A stretch of 64,000 nt of DNA from NCBI GenBank assembly GCA_028583415.1, contig CM053268.1:16855923-16919922 (forward strand), given 5' to 3'. The stretch comes from Protea cynaroides (Eukaryota > Streptophyta > Magnoliopsida > Proteales > Proteaceae). The notes under the pieces were generated by a model that was given only the letters and a program-made list of their open reading frames with translations, did not search any database and was not told the DNA's origin. Numbering within the stretch: the stretch's first letter is position 1; the number at the start of each line of letters is the position of its first letter. Below, one piece after another: positions 11,139 to 22,939 of this stretch. The position numbers and the translations under genes were made by a program.

Positions 11139-11393
11139 TGTTATGATATCTGATTTACTTCCTTTATTGTCCTTTATCGTATTGCCTTAAGTTGTTTTAT
11201 TTATTTCCTTGTTTTGCTCTTCTATTTTTAAAGCCTTCTTGTAATAGTTACATTCTCTCTCTATAAATACAAATCTTGTGAAGAGGAGAAATATATCTTC
11301 TATTACAGTTCACTGCTGTAACCGAAACTCCTCTTCTCCTTCTTCCATCACTTGTTTCTGGTTTGCGAATTCTCTTTTTGTGTTATTGTTACA
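11139..11393 (+). repeat. 5' LTR of copia X and primer-binding site
   Basis: TGTTATGATATC...GTTACA, with tataaat at 11262-11268. The next bases tggtatcagagct (11394-11406) match the 3' end of plant initiator tRNA-Met, the standard copia primer site. It is about 30 bp shorter than the 3' LTR, by a deletion between two gatatc repeats near its start. Confidence 0.88.
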
Positions 11394-11784
11394 TGGTATC
11401 AGAGCTCTAAGATCTTTGGTCTTCATTCATCAAAACATTGGTTTGATAGGCCTTTGATTTTTCTGCTTTCTCTATGTAACTAATTATTTTTTATATACTG
11501 CTGCTATTGGTGATCAAGTTTCACTGCTGCTGGTGAGGAACACAACTACTTCTCGATCACCTTGCTGCTATCGAGGTCAGCTTCAGATCTGTGAGTTCCT
11601 CCGTCTATTTTTCCTTATATAGATTTACTTCAGATCTGTCCAAGCTCTCCTCGAGATCTATACTTGCTGGTTTGTGGCTGCTGTTCATGATTCTCTCAAG
11701 TTTTTTTTTACTGCTCCTGCTGCTGCTGTCAAGTCCAGCTGCTGTGCATCTGTCTTTGAGGTAATATCCCTCCTCTCTATATAC

Positions 11785-11991
11785 ATGACTGATTCTAAAA
11801 ATAATGAGGTTCAGATCGTCTCCATTAAATTGAAAGGGATATCCTATTACCTTCTCTGGGCTTAAGCAATTAAAGTCTATATCCATTTAAAGGACAAATT
11901 GACATTGCTATATGATGATCCTCCTGACCGTGAGTCTAAAGAACCTGATGCACTGAAGAACTATAATACCTGGATGCGTGATAATTCTACT
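11785..11991 (+). pseudogene. Copia X: gag, first segment
   Basis: Starts M-T-D-S-K-N-N-E-V-Q-I-V-S-I-K-L-K-G and passes Y-Y-L-L-W with one TAA soon after. Ends ..W-M-R-D-N-S at the insertion point of element V; the frame resumes at 22940 with T-I-Q-T-W-L-W-N-S. 11407-11784 is the leader. Confidence 0.85.
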
Positions 11992-12201
11992 TGTTGATTG
12001 ATGTCGTTCTTATGAATAAGACTTTCCTATTATGTTTACTCTCTTTATTAACTAGGACTCTTTCTTTCCTTAGTTAACTGGGACTTCTAGTCTCTTTAGA
12101 GTTCCCATTAGTTTGTGATCTCTCTTATTATAAATAAAGCTAGGATGATGGGAAAATACAATTAATTTTCTCTCCCATTCTATTCTTTTCTCTTCACAAC
12201 A
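11992..12201 (+). repeat. 5' LTR of element V
   Basis: 210 bp, aligned by eye over its length with 22731-22934; shares gactttcctattatgttta and a tataaata promoter-like box. Confidence 0.9.
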
Positions 12202-13797
12202 TGGTATCAAAGCAGGTGCCGTTTTGAGAGTCGTTTAAAGCTCTTTGTCCTGGTGTGCAACCACCATTGCTCCAACTGCTGCTTTGCATCTCTTACTGTT
12301 CTTACTACTTGGAGATCTATACGTTTCTATTTTTGTTTTCCTTCTTTCTTCTCCAGTTCTTCTGTTCTGGGCGGTAATCCCAGCCCAACAGAAGTCCTTC
12401 AATATCTCTATCTCTTGTCTTTTCACCTTCATATTCTGGATGTAAGTGATCTACCCCTATGCGATTCAACCTCTGGATTTCCCAACCCAGGCTTCCCTCT
12501 GTTACAAGGTTCGAGGTAACAGATCAGGCCAAGTTCTCTTTCTACTGCCAGGACCAGTTTCAGCAAGTTTATGTCCTCTATTTGTTGATTTTCTGGACTG
12601 AATGCTGTCTACAGTCAAGAGATCATTGAGTCAATCATCCCTGGCGAAACCCTGGTTCCGATTGGAGTTCGAGTCAGAAAGTTCTCATTCATGGTAGTTT
12701 TCTGGTTCCGCCTCCTGTTTGTTCGAAGAATTTTTTTTGTGCTACTGCTGGTTTGTATTGAACATGCCTGCTGGCTACTATGTGCTCTCATGCTTAATCT
12801 GTTTGGGCTGAAACTTGGGAGTTTAATACCTTACCCTAGGGTGATTGGAACCCTAGAATCTTGGCCCAAAAAACCAGTCCTACCAAGAGAAATCAAGTCT
12901 GCAACTGGGCTGCTACAGTAACTTCCGCCCAGATCTCTTTCAGAATCTATCTACTGGAAATACTGTTGCTGCAACATATTGCTCTAGAGCAAATATCATT
13001 ATTCTTGACAGCCGGACAAACTGTCGTTGTTCTTCCTTGTGCTGAAGACCAGATTCAAGACCAAACCTGCAATTAGATCTCAATCTGCAACTATCGCCAG
13101 GTCTGTTGCAGAACTTGCTATTATCTCTTAATCTTGGTTGTTGGATCTGATTTCAGTGGGTATCAAGAGAGCTGTGGATTTCGATTCTACACTTGATGTT
13201 TCGAAGCCATTGGTGCTGGATTGAAGGGGCTACTTCTCCATATTCGAACTGGTATTCTGCCTCTGTTTTCAGCCCAAGGTTGAAGACGTCATGACCTGCC
13301 TTATCGATTTAATAGGTTCTTTCCTAAATCATTAAATTTCTTTCCTGAAATATCCCTATTATTTATATAATTCTGGTTGAGGATGTCTTCCCTAAATACC
13401 AACTTGCTTTGTTGGTTTTATAATTGGTTTTAGTTTCTTATTTTTTGAATTATCTTTGGATACTTTATAAAAAAAAGGGGAAATTTTCACATAGTACCCA
13501 AATAGTTTGCCAAACATCACCTACCACCCATGTTTTTTAAAAACATCATCTACCACCCAAAATTCCCAAATGTTACCCCAGACAAAAGAGAGTTGAAATT
13601 TTGTCTAGACGTTTATACCCTTCTCATTTTAAACTGAGAAAAATCACCTACCACCCACTGGTTCCTTCTCCGGCAACATTCTACCACCCACTGCATTTAT
13701 GCAAGAAGACAATAAATGGGTTTTAACAAAAACGTCTCCCTCCATTTTTCTTCTTACGAATCTCCCTCATTTCCCATAAATCATTGATGCAGTAGCA

Positions 13798-15014
13798 GGC
13801 CCCGTTTGATAACACTCCAGCTCCCATGGAGCTACTTCTGGTCCGAAGTCGTTTTCTACTTCTTCTCCGGAGTCAGGATTTTTGGAGTAGAATGCCGTTT
13901 GATAACGCTGCTCCAAAATCAAAAGACTATGCTTGCAGAATGCTATTTTGTGGTGGTGGCGATGTTGATGGCGGTGGGTGGTGGTGGTAGTGGTGGTGGT
14001 GGTGGTGGGTGGTGGCAGTGGCGGCAATGGTGGTAGGTGGTGGGTGGGTGGTGGTGGCGATGGTGGTGGTGGTGGCGGTGATGGTGGAAGGTGGTGGGTG
14101 GTAGTGGTGGTGATGGTGGAAGGTGGTGGGTGGTGGTAGTGGCGATGGTGGAGGGTGGTGGCGGCATCGATGGTAAGTGGTGGGTGATGGTGGTGGTGGT
14201 GGTGGCAGTGGTGGTAGGTGGTGGGTGGGTGGTGGTGGCGGTGATGGTGGAAGGTGGTGGGTGGTGGTGGCAATGATAGTGGAAGGTGGTGGGTGGTGGT
14301 AGCGGCGATGGTTGAGGGTGGTGGTGGCATCGGTGGTAAGTGGTGGGTGGTGGTGGTGGTGGTGGTGGTGGCGGCAGCGGTGGTGGCGGCAGTGGTGGTA
14401 GGTGGTGGGTGGGTGGTGGTGGCGATGGCGGTGATGGTGGCGGTGATGGTGGAAGGTGGTGGGTGGTGGTGACGGCAATGGTGGAAGGTGGTGGCGACAT
14501 TGGTGGTAAGTGGCAAGTGGTGGGTGGTGGTAATGGCGGCGGCGGTGGTGGTGGCGGCGGCGGTAGTGGTGGTGGTGGTGGTGGTGGTGGCTATGGGTGG
14601 TGGGTGGTGGTGGCGGCGATGGTGGAAGGTGGTGACGGCATTGGTGGTAAGTGGTAAGTGGTGGGTGGTGGTAATGGCGGCGGCGGCGACGGCGGTGGTG
14701 GTGGTGGCGGCGGCGATGGTGGTGGTGGTGGTGGCGGCTATGGGTGGTGGGTGGTGGTGGGGATGGTGGCGGTGGAGGGGTGGTGGTGATGATGGCAGTG
14801 CTAATGGTAGTGGTGATGGCAGTCAATAGTGGTAATAGCTCCGGAGCAAGAGAAGTAAGTTTTTTTAGCTCCAGTTTTTTAGCTCCCAGAGACATTTTTG
14901 GAGCGGTTCACTCCATGGGAGTCAAAACTTGAACCATGTTTATCAATCGGCATTTTACTCCGGATTAGCTCCGGAGCTAAGAAGTAAGGAGCTGGAGTGT
15001 TATCAAACGGGGCC
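13798..15014. mobile_element. Mutator-like MITE filled with GGT/GGC repeats
   Basis: Perfect terminal inverted repeats of 27 bp starting GGCCCCGTTTGATAACACTC. The 9-bp flanks gcagtagca (13789-13797) and gcagtatca (15015-15023) differ at one base. A 9-bp duplication points to the Mutator superfamily; a 3-bp reading (gca) would suggest another superfamily, so assignment is tentative. Subterminal copies of the TIR core (gccgtttgataacgctgctc at 13890-13911) follow. There is no transposase; the interior is almost entirely a trinucleotide-like repeat. Confidence 0.8.
13955..14830. repeat. GGT/GGC minisatellite inside the MITE
   Basis: About 880 bp of gtggtggtggtggcgg-type sequence, with higher-order blocks such as 'gatggtggaaggtggtgggt' recurring every 60-100 bp. 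The long Gly/Val-rich plus-strand and His/Pro-rich minus-strand reading frames here are by-products of the repeat, not genes. Confidence 0.9.
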
Positions 15015-17566
15015 GCAGTATCATGGATGGATCAATACGAGCCAATTTGGCTACCCAAGCCAAACCAGAACCGGCTCAAACCCAAACCAACCTTTTGGTC
15101 TGGAAAGGGTTGGTAGATGATTAATTAGAATAGGAAGTTTCAGTATTAGATTTCCTTATCTATTATTTTTGTTTTGAGTAAGGATTTCATTCCATAGATA
15201 CAATATGTAGTTTCTAAACTTATGTCAATTAGTTTAGGAAAGTTTTACCTTTAAATAGAACATGTATTAGGCTTTTATTTGAAGAATTTGAAGAATTGAA
15301 TAGAAGGAATATTTGATTGGGTTATTGTGGTGTGCCTACGGGCTGAAAGTGAGTGCTCTCTCTCTTTTGCCTCTCTTTGTCTTTGAGATCAGGAATAGTC
15401 TACTACGTAGACTGATTCCCCACCCTCTCCTTCTTCTTCCTCCTCCCTATTCTTCTTCTTTATTTTCTGGTTCTTCCCTGTTCTGGGCAGTAACTGGCAG
15501 CAGCTTTCAATTGGGTTGAACTCCCTGAGAATCCCTCCGTTTGGGCTGAACTTTTGGTCGAAGACTACTCCTATAAGGGCGATTCAAACCCCCGAAGTGC
15601 TAGGACTGTTACCTTGCTGGAACTGGAAATTACAGATAGAAGAACAGATCTGTTTCTCTCTTACCGCCAGGTGAGTTGCAGAAACTTCTAAACTGATTTG
15701 GGGCTTCCGGATTGAAGGATTGCTAGTGGAACTTGGTAGGCTTATGAGATACGAATACTCACCTAAAGTTTCAGTTCGATTGGACTTGAGTTGAGTGAGA
15801 TCTCTCTCTTAAACTAAAACTGGTTTTCCGCCATTGTTATTCCTGTTCGTGAACTGATTTCCGGCGAAGGTACAAGGAGACCCTTTATTGCTAGATTTCC
15901 AATTATATCCTCCCTTTATTAAGTAACTGAAGTTTAACCTTATTTCTTTGTTTCTAATTCCAAATCAGTCCTAAGATCTTGTTTGGTTTACTCAAGTTAT
16001 TAGACAAGTTCTGAATAATTACAAGTCTGCCATTACTGGTTGAGTTTTGGGTTTATTTACAATTCTACCACTATTATTTGAATCAAGCTTACTTATTATT
16101 TGGGTGGGTCTACTAGCGGATCTAATTAGGGTTTTCAACCTAGGATCCCGCATCAATCACTGTATCCATAAAAACATTGATTTCAAACAGTTCTTATATA
16201 TCCTTATTAGGTTAAAACATTGATTGAAAGAACACAAAGACGGGAGATTTATCCATCAGAAATCCTCCCCAATCATCGTCTAATAGGGAAAAAAGAGGGG
16301 TGGGGGTTTCAATTCTTCAGACAAACCTCATGGCATCCCCTTCCAAATCATGCACCATAAATCACTACCTTTTTTTTTTTGGTTGGTAAAAATCTGTACA
16401 AACAATCAGAAACTGATCTTGTAGCGTACAAGTATGGAAGAGAGTGGCAATACAAATGGAAGAGACTAACCTTGACAGTGAAATCGTGAACGGATTTGTG
16501 ATCCTTTCGAGGATTGGGTAACCAAGGTAGAAGCTGATCCCAAAGTGTAAAACGTAAGTTTTGGAAGAGAAAATACGGGAGAAAAGGAAGAAAATCCTGT
16601 TTTGATGGACGGTAAAATCGAGAACAAAGGAAGAGAAGAAGATTTCTGCAAAGACGATAAGATGGGTGGTGGATCTGAAATTGATGATAATTGGTTTGTT
16701 AAATTTATAAGAAAATCAGAGGCTGCAGAGACTCTCAGACTTGTTCGATTTTACCAGAAATTGAAGACAAGAAATGGGTTTTATCAGAGAACGGTGGCAG
16801 TGGTGGTATCTGGAAATCAGATCCCTATGTATGGAGGTGGAGCAATCGGTGCGGTGATTCATTGCAGTTGCAGAGGAATTTTTTTTTTTTTTTTTGATAA
16901 AATGTTGCAAAGAACAGAGAGGAAGAAGAAGATGATTTGGGGGTAGGGTTAAAAATAACTAAGGGTAAACTCGACTTTTCCCCTTACAATAAGTGTATTA
17001 CTGTCAATCCAAAATTTGTTAACTACTGACATCAACATCTAATGGCTCTGTCATACGGCTTTGGGTCTTTTTGATAAACGTTTGGGAATTTTGGGTGTAG
17101 GTGATGTTTTTAAAAAACGTGGGTGGTAGATGATGTTTCACAAACTATTTGGGTACTACGTGGAAATTTCCCCCAAAAAAAAAAACTACCTTTAGATCTC
17201 ATATAATTCTGTTTTGACATATTACCCCCTTCTTTAATCTTTTATTCCTCAAGATTTCCCTATTTGTGCTTAATCCCCATTTTATCTTCATCTCTTTAAA
17301 TATAAACCCCATTCAGTCCTAAGGTCTTGTTTGCCTTCCCTTAATGGTCATTGAGAAGTTCCTTTTAATTACAAAATTGCCATTCACTGGTTGAGTTTTT
17401 GAGATAACTACAGTTCTGCCACAAGGGTCTGTTTGTTTCTTCCAAAGTCATTATTTTTGGTTATTTTACCAATTCTGCCACTGCACTTTATCAATTGGTC
17501 TTATATTATATGGAGTGGCCCATCAGTGAACCCAATAGGGTTTTTCTCGACCCGGGTCAGCACAAT

Positions 17567-17950
17567 TTTGCCACTAATGCTGCTATTTGAGTATATTGAT
17601 GTTTGTGTGGGCCCATATTGGATTTAATTGGAGTTCCTCAATTTTGGTCTGCATTAATTGGTATTATTTACATTCTCTATATTATTTGTTCACGTGGCAT
17701 GCTCCACGTGTGGAGGAGATTGGAGATTCTTATCTGCTTAAGTTTAATTAGAGATTTTTATCTGCTCAAGTTATCCGTTGAAGATTACTTATTTGCTCAA
17801 GTCATCAGTTGAAGATTACTAGTATTTGTTGGTTCGTGTCTACTCATGGAAGAGATACTACTACTACCTTGTTCATGTTGGAGCCTTCTACTACATTGCT
17901 CATGTTGGAGCTTACTACTATCCTTCCCACAGGGGTTTGTTAATACTAGT
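17567..17950. other. Unassigned AT-rich sequence inside element V
   Basis: No frame with family similarity. Contains short repeats (ttgaagattactagtattt / ttgaagattacttatttgc; tcatgttggagc twice). Probably element V or old LTR interior. Confidence 0.3.
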
Positions 17951-18346
17951 TGTCGTGTATCTCTTGCAAGGATCAAGGTGTCGATTTCGAGATCTGTTTC
18001 GGTCAGGCTCGAAACCGGCACAACTCGCCGAAACCAGGCCGAAACCTGGTATTTTCTACCAGCTTTATTGACTCCATGGTTTCGAGACTTAAAAATGTTT
18101 TTTTTTGGTCTGATTTTTTTTGTGTACCCTATTTAAGCCATTTTACACCTATTTCTAATGTTAATTTGCAAAAAAGACATGGAAAATAGCTACATGTGGT
18201 GTGAATCAATGTTTGGTAGTGTACGCTGAAATAATACACAAATGTCACAATATAGTAATGCACTAAGATACTAACTACTAAGCCACTAATTAACGACATT
18301 CATTAAAAATTAATACATTGATGATTGAACTTAGAAATTAGAAATT

Positions 18347-19047
18347 TCACCAATTAGTTCCATGTGGAGCTTCGTGGTACATTAAAACCACGTGCAACAT
18401 ACCATTGATGGTGGTGATAACGCTCCCTAGATTGCAACACGTATGTACCCCAGGACATGTCATCACTCCAATTATTCTGATAGTCTCCAACAGCCCACCA
18501 GTAAATAGAGTCATCAATATAATATAAGTACCCTTGTCGAGGGTAGGGCTGATCGAGTGTGTGTGTGGGTGGAGCAGGAGTATGCATGAATGTCGGAGGA
18601 GGAACATACTGAAATACGGAGTCGATGAACGATGATCCAACAGTGCCACTGCCAACACCTGAGGCTGAGTCATCTCTAAATTGATTGCTGGGGTAAGAAC
18701 TAGAATAACCCCCATACTCACCACCTCTAACCCCACCAGCCCTAGTAGTAGACCATCCAAATCCACCATGTGCCGTCTAACCGATACTTTCGCCGCCACT
18801 CTCTTCAGGAATTGTTGAGCTCAAGGTCCGTGTGATCATGAATTCTGGTGCACGCCAATGCCTAGTCCCTCCAGTCTGAGAACTCTCCCCTAATGCATCC
18901 CCTCCATGCTGCCAGACATGGTCGATATATCCATGGGATCTGTCTCATCCATCTCCTCCTATGGCATGAACTGCTGGCGTGATCCTCTAGTATACTCTCT
19001 ACTACTACTACTAGGCCTGGCTCTGTGGTCAGTATCCTATGTAGCAT
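18347..19047 (-). pseudogene. hAT transposase: Gly/Tyr/Ser-rich C-terminal tail
   Basis: Minus-strand frames give a low-complexity tail (G-G-E-Y-G-G-Y-S-S-S, then Q-P-Y-P-R-Q-G-Y-L-Y-Y-I-D-D-S and W-S-D-D-M-S-W-G) ending at a stop near 18354. Tails of this kind follow the dimerisation domain in many plant hAT proteins. Stops and shifts separate the pieces. Confidence 0.65.
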
Positions 19048-19257
19048 GATTATACTGAGTTTCCCCTGTGAATCTCAAGGGAGGCGACAATGGATCTGGC
19101 TGCAGTGGCTGGTCATACTGATCGGGCTCATCACGTAAGGCAGTATATCTGTTATCACCACCATCATCATCATCATTACCCCCAGTACCACTAGGTCCAC
19201 TAGTATCAGTACCACCCTGGGTGGTGGAAGGTGACTGTGTTCTCCAGAAGAAATCGG

Positions 19258-19893
19258 CTAATCACTCTCAGTCTCATCATTATCACCAGTTTGAAATGGA
19301 CGTCTTGCTTGTGCGTGGACTCTACCTTCAGTAGCCTTAAGCTCGTCCACATCAGCCTCCAAGGCTCCAGCAACAATACGACTTGGTCGACAACCAGCCT
19401 CATCTAATTGAGGCTCACCACGATCTGTAACCCACTCATTCAAAGGATCAACTTCCTTTCCCTCCAACTCAAAGATCTCACTCAGCTCAATGGGGATTTT
19501 AGCATCTTTGTCCTTGCTTAACCATATGTGTTCCTCTTTCAGTCTCAAATTATAGTGCACATACACCAAGTCCTCAAGCCTTTTGCACCCAACCGGTTTC
19601 GTCGCTTAGTATGTATAAGCGAGAATGTACTCCAGTTCCGTTCACATCCCGTGGCAGAGCATGTTTGTGATAGCACATTCACTGCTATTGCACGAAGGTT
19701 GGGTTGACTCTGACCCATATAGGATCCACCATTCAGTTGCAAAATAACATAGGAAACAAATATTAGATGATGAAAAAACCCACAATGGCAATGGCATATT
19801 GGCACCTACAGGGGGTGTTGATTGTCGACTAGATTCAGCCGTTGCCCTACCAAAACTCCCAGTTCCATTTCTAAAGCTTTTGAGCTGAACCAA
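19258..19893 (-). pseudogene. hAT transposase: dimerisation domain
   Basis: Shows V-L-S-Q-T-C-S-A-T-G-C-E-R-N-W-S-T-F and H-T-K-R-R-N-R-L, the hallmark hAT C-terminal dimerisation block, then in a shifted frame V-Y-V-H-Y-N-L-R-L-K. A frameshift near 19580 and an intron-like break upstream (19740-19800) are visible. Downstream comes an acidic linker with E-L-S-E-I-F-E-L-E-G-K-E-V-D-P-L-N-E-W. Confidence 0.85.
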
Positions 19894-20407
19894 TTTTGAT
19901 GGATAATAGTTTTAGTAAAAATACAATTCTTATAAATTATGTTGAAAACAAAGTAAGTAAATGTCTTACTTCTTGCAAAACAATAGACTGTGCTCTTGCA
20001 TTTAGCTCAAGCTTGGCAACCACTTCTTGTACTGCATCTATCAGTTATTGACGCATTCCCAAGTTATCTTTGTATTGATACTTAGGATTCAGATAATATA
20101 CTAAAAATTGACAAATATTATAATTACGTCAATGCAAGCTGATGTAATTTTAATTAATTGAGAAACTGAAGTACATCAAGTAAAAACTCATCAGCTTTGT
20201 GTAGTGGGTGCTTGAGCTGACGCTCCCAACGATCTTTGATGATGGAAATATATTTTGAGTTTCCGCATCTGTAAGCTTCCTCTACTTGCATCTTCATCAT
20301 ATCTATGGCAGCCATGAGTATGGTAAGGTGGCCCTCCTCTGTCCATCAACCATTCTCAGCACTTTCACAATGGAATCTAATATCGCCACAACTTTCGTGA
20401 CATCATC

Positions 20408-21405
20408 CTAGAATATATCGCTGGATATGGTTTCCTGTGCTGTTCTACCAGCTCGAGAACTAGACTGAGGCCACTCAAACCACTCCTCTGAAGCAAACAT
20501 TGATCTCAAGCCAGACTTCTTTATGTCAAAACTCTTGAGGGCAATGTAGTTTGTTGCAAAACGCGTTAACCCTGGCCTCATCAAGTCTCTACCACACTTG
20601 TTTCTCATCATCTCTAAGGCATATCCATGGTTATAAACGAAAGTGGTTACTTGCTTTGCATTTTCTACAGTTTCTTTCACAAGTTTATTTCCCCCATGTT
20701 CTTCGGCATCAAATCAATACAGTGGGCTGCACATGGTGTCCAAAAAAACCAGTATTTTTTATTTTTCATCGTCATTTCCCCTACTTTTTTGAAGTTACTA
20801 CTAGTGTCAGGAACCACTTGTATCACATGATTTATCCCCACTTCTTTCACCACTTTCTTCAAGAGACCATAAATGTACTTGGAATCCTTGATATGCTTAG
20901 ATGCATCAACAGACTTCAGAAATGCTGTTTTACCATCACAATTCACCAAAAAGTTGACGAGGGATTTTTTGGTGGGTCCAGTCCATCCATTACACATCAC
21001 AGTCACGCCATATCTTTCCCATTGTGTCTTCAAAAAATCTACATATTCTTTCATTTCTTTTTTATGTCTGGGTAGGTAGGTGTTGTACAGCTCCCAAGCT
21101 ATAGGCCCTTTAACTCCTGGACTTGCCCTACCTATTTCATCCAACATATTCTGATAGTGAGGTCTTATGGTAGCATTTGCTGCAATGCCATGATACATCA
21201 TCCACTTGAAAATTTTATCTCCCACTCTCGTCTTGACATCAGTCAAAAAATGGGGCAACTTTTTTTGTCTACTATCCTGCCTGACAAATAGATTAGGATC
21301 CATCCTTAGGACCTCAAGATTTGGGTCACGAAGAGGTGGTGGTGCCTGTGCAGTAGCTGCAGTCCTCATACTCTTAAGTCCTCTTAAAAGGTATCTCAAG
21401 GGCAC
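20408..21405 (-). pseudogene. hAT transposase: DUF659 catalytic core
   Basis: N-terminal part reads R-V-G-D-K-I-F-K-W, then E-R-Y-G-V-T-V-M-C-N-G-W-T-G-P-T and F-L-K-S-V-D-A-S, then W-T-P-C-A-A-H-C-I-D-L-M (about 20700), which is the DUF659 signature of BED/hAT transposases. An overlapping frame continues with R-P-G-L-T-R-F-A-T-N-Y-I-A-L. The expected V-x-D-N-A-S-N block is V-P-D-T-S-S-N. It would cut and join transposon ends as a dimer. The frame change near 20680 and stops after 20408 mean it is inactive. Confidence 0.85.
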
Positions 21406-21486
21406 CCCTACTTCTTAGCCTCGGCTTCCTCCCCTCATCCTCTACTGCTGCCTCTCTAGATGGCCAGCTCCTCTAGTCCTCTCCTC

Positions 21487-21930
21487 TCAAACTGTCTTTG
21501 TCGATCTATCTCTTTTTGCTTTATACTTGCTATCTTCGCTCTCTTCAGTTGTTTCACCTCTGCCTCTGTCATTTTTTTTATCTACCTCATCACTGTTAAG
21601 GTTGTTAATGTCATCTTCATTAACCCCTAGGTTGCCCTCCAAACAAGCCTCTTCAAATTCCTGTCTATCTGTCTTCTTCTTATTTCTTCTATCAATATCA
21701 CTCTTCATTAAGCTTGCCATAGCCTTTTTCACTTCACTTGGTAAGTTGGAGCAACCCATAACATCCTTGTTACCACTAGCAAGATGCCACTTCAATCTAG
21801 TGGCACTACCTCCTTTTATTTGCTTGCCACAATAATTACATTGTGATTGCTTCTTATTGGCTATCAGTGGTATCCCATGCCTCCATGCAAAGTCACCACT
21901 TGGAGTTGGTGCATCAGCCATTTCAAACAC
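21487..21930 (-). pseudogene. hAT transposase: BED zinc finger exon
   Basis: First recognisable exon on the minus strand. The BED finger is seen as Q-C-N-Y-C-G-K-Q-I-K-G-G followed by R-L-K-W-H-L-A and a Cys pair partner in V-M-G-C, the Cys2/His/Cys layout that binds transposon ends. An acidic, Lys-rich linker follows (N-E-D-D-I-N-N-L-N-S-D-E). The Met at 21930 is an arbitrary start; the true start may be upstream. Confidence 0.85.
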
Positions 21931-22730
21931 TTACACTGTTGGAACAAAAAGACAACAATTACTACAATTGAAACAAACTATATTTTTCATTTCTAACAAC
22001 ACTTTATTACATAAATAATATCTTATAACTGAATAATACACCTTAAAGTAAAAAAACAGCGTAGGTTTATCATTTTAACATTGCTTTATTACATAAAACA
22101 ACAACAAATTATAATTTCTAATGCATTTATATTTTTTCCATAAGTAAAATATATTTTATTAATTTTTCAGTAATTAAAATGCTCTTAAATCCACATAAAT
22201 AATTAGTTAACATTATTTTTATTACATAAAACAACAACCCACCATAAAATAGTAATACTTTTAACAATACTTTTATTTATCAAGATTTTCAAAGTGAAAA
22301 TAGAAATATTTTTTTCATTTATTTATATTTATTTTCAATTTAATTAATTATTTTATCAATATCCAAAAATTAAAATAATTAAATAAAAACAAAAAAATAA
22401 TTCTGCTCCATAAAAAATGTAGATCACCAAATTTTGTTTAACATATATTTAATTCAATTCCATACAACATGTGTAAGACATACTTTTTCTAAAAAATAGT
22501 TGTAGGAAATTTTTTTTTTCAAACAGACATTCTAATAAATAAATTATTTGTCAAAAAAAAAAAAAAACTACTTCCATACATTCATAGATCAGGTGTTAGA
22601 ACCAAACATATAAAAAACCATGATGTTTGCATACCATTTTGTTGAAAGATACACAAAATGGAGAGAATGAGTTACCTTGAAGAGAAAGAAAGGAGTTGAG
22701 ACTTGAAGAACTTTGAATAATATTGATAAA

Positions 22731-22934
22731 TGTTGAGATCCTTAGTGAATATGACTTTCCTATTATGTTTATGTCCTTTATTAACTAGGACTCTTTCTTT
22801 TCTTAGTTAACTGTCACTCCTAGTCTCTTCAGAGTTCTCATTAGTTTGTAATCTCTCTTATTATAAATAAAGCTAGGATGATGGGAGAATACAATTAATT
22901 TTCTCTCTCATTCTATTGTATTCTCTTCACAACA
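22731..22934 (+). repeat. 3' LTR of element V
   Basis: 204 bp, TGTTGAGATCC...CTTCACAACA, followed by the ctact duplication and resumed copia X gag. Confidence 0.9.
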
Positions 22935-22939
22935 CTACT

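Larger units (their letters stand above)
13785..16155 (+). mobile_element. Solo LTR of the TGATGCAG gypsy family
   Basis: Starts TGATGCAGTAG and ends GGATCCCGCATCA; flanks atcat (13780-13784) and atcac (16156-16160). After its first 13 bp it is interrupted by a Mutator-like element and continues from 15015. No internal region follows, so it formed by LTR-LTR recombination or insertion of an incomplete copy. Confidence 0.85.
13477..17174. mobile_element. Mutator-like non-autonomous element with ~95-bp inverted repeats
   Basis: Left end GGGGAAATTTTCACATAGTA and the complement of the right end GGGGGAAATTTCCACGTAGT begin a long imperfect inverted repeat that includes 'ccaaatagtttg', 'ctaccaccca' and 'aaaattcccaaa'. 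Flanking A-runs of at least 8 bp fit a 9-bp duplication. Long TIRs with such duplication are typical of plant MULEs. No transposase is recognisable. It contains the solo LTR at 13785-16155; its own interior is 13570-13784 and 16156-17090. Confidence 0.75.
12240..17566 (+). repeat. Diverged LTR of the TGATGCAG family, split by a Mutator-like element
   Basis: 12340-13476 shares ttctgggcggtaatcccag and ggctgctacagtaa with the gypsy LTRs at 3261 and 5984. 17175-17566 shares cagtcctaaggtcttgttt, the 'ctgccac' repeats and a closing ..gggtttttctcgacccgggtca with the solo LTR end at 16155. The two parts look like one old LTR interrupted at 13477-17174. Boundaries are approximate. Confidence 0.5.
17960..22730 (-). 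mobile_element. Decayed autonomous hAT transposon
   Basis: Encloses a hAT transposase on the minus strand. The left end near 17970 (caaggatcaaggtgtcgatt, followed by cgagatc- and cgaaacc-rich sequence) resembles the end of the hAT-type element at 23522 (caaggttcaaattcttgag). No matching inverted end is seen at the right, where sequence runs straight into the 3' LTR of V at 22731, so the 5' end is probably lost. 21940-22600 is very AT-rich leader or intron sequence. Confidence 0.65.
11992..22934 (+). mobile_element. LTR element V inside copia X gag
   Basis: Short LTRs at 11992-12201 and 22731-22934 (TGTTGA...CACAACA) flanked by exact ctact duplications (11987-11991, 22935-22939). A primer site tggtatcaaagcaggtgc follows the 5' LTR at 12202. 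No coding region of its own can be recognised: the 10.5-kb interior is an old LTR-like sequence, two Mutator-like elements, a solo LTR and a decayed hAT transposon. No clear polypurine tract precedes the 3' LTR, so part of its interior was probably lost. Confidence 0.85.

Noticed and set aside
13767..14895. Long His/Pro-rich (minus) and Gly/Val-rich (plus) reading frames up to 322 codons
   Set aside because: They arise from the GGT/GGC repeat in several frames at once; no domain, no codon structure.
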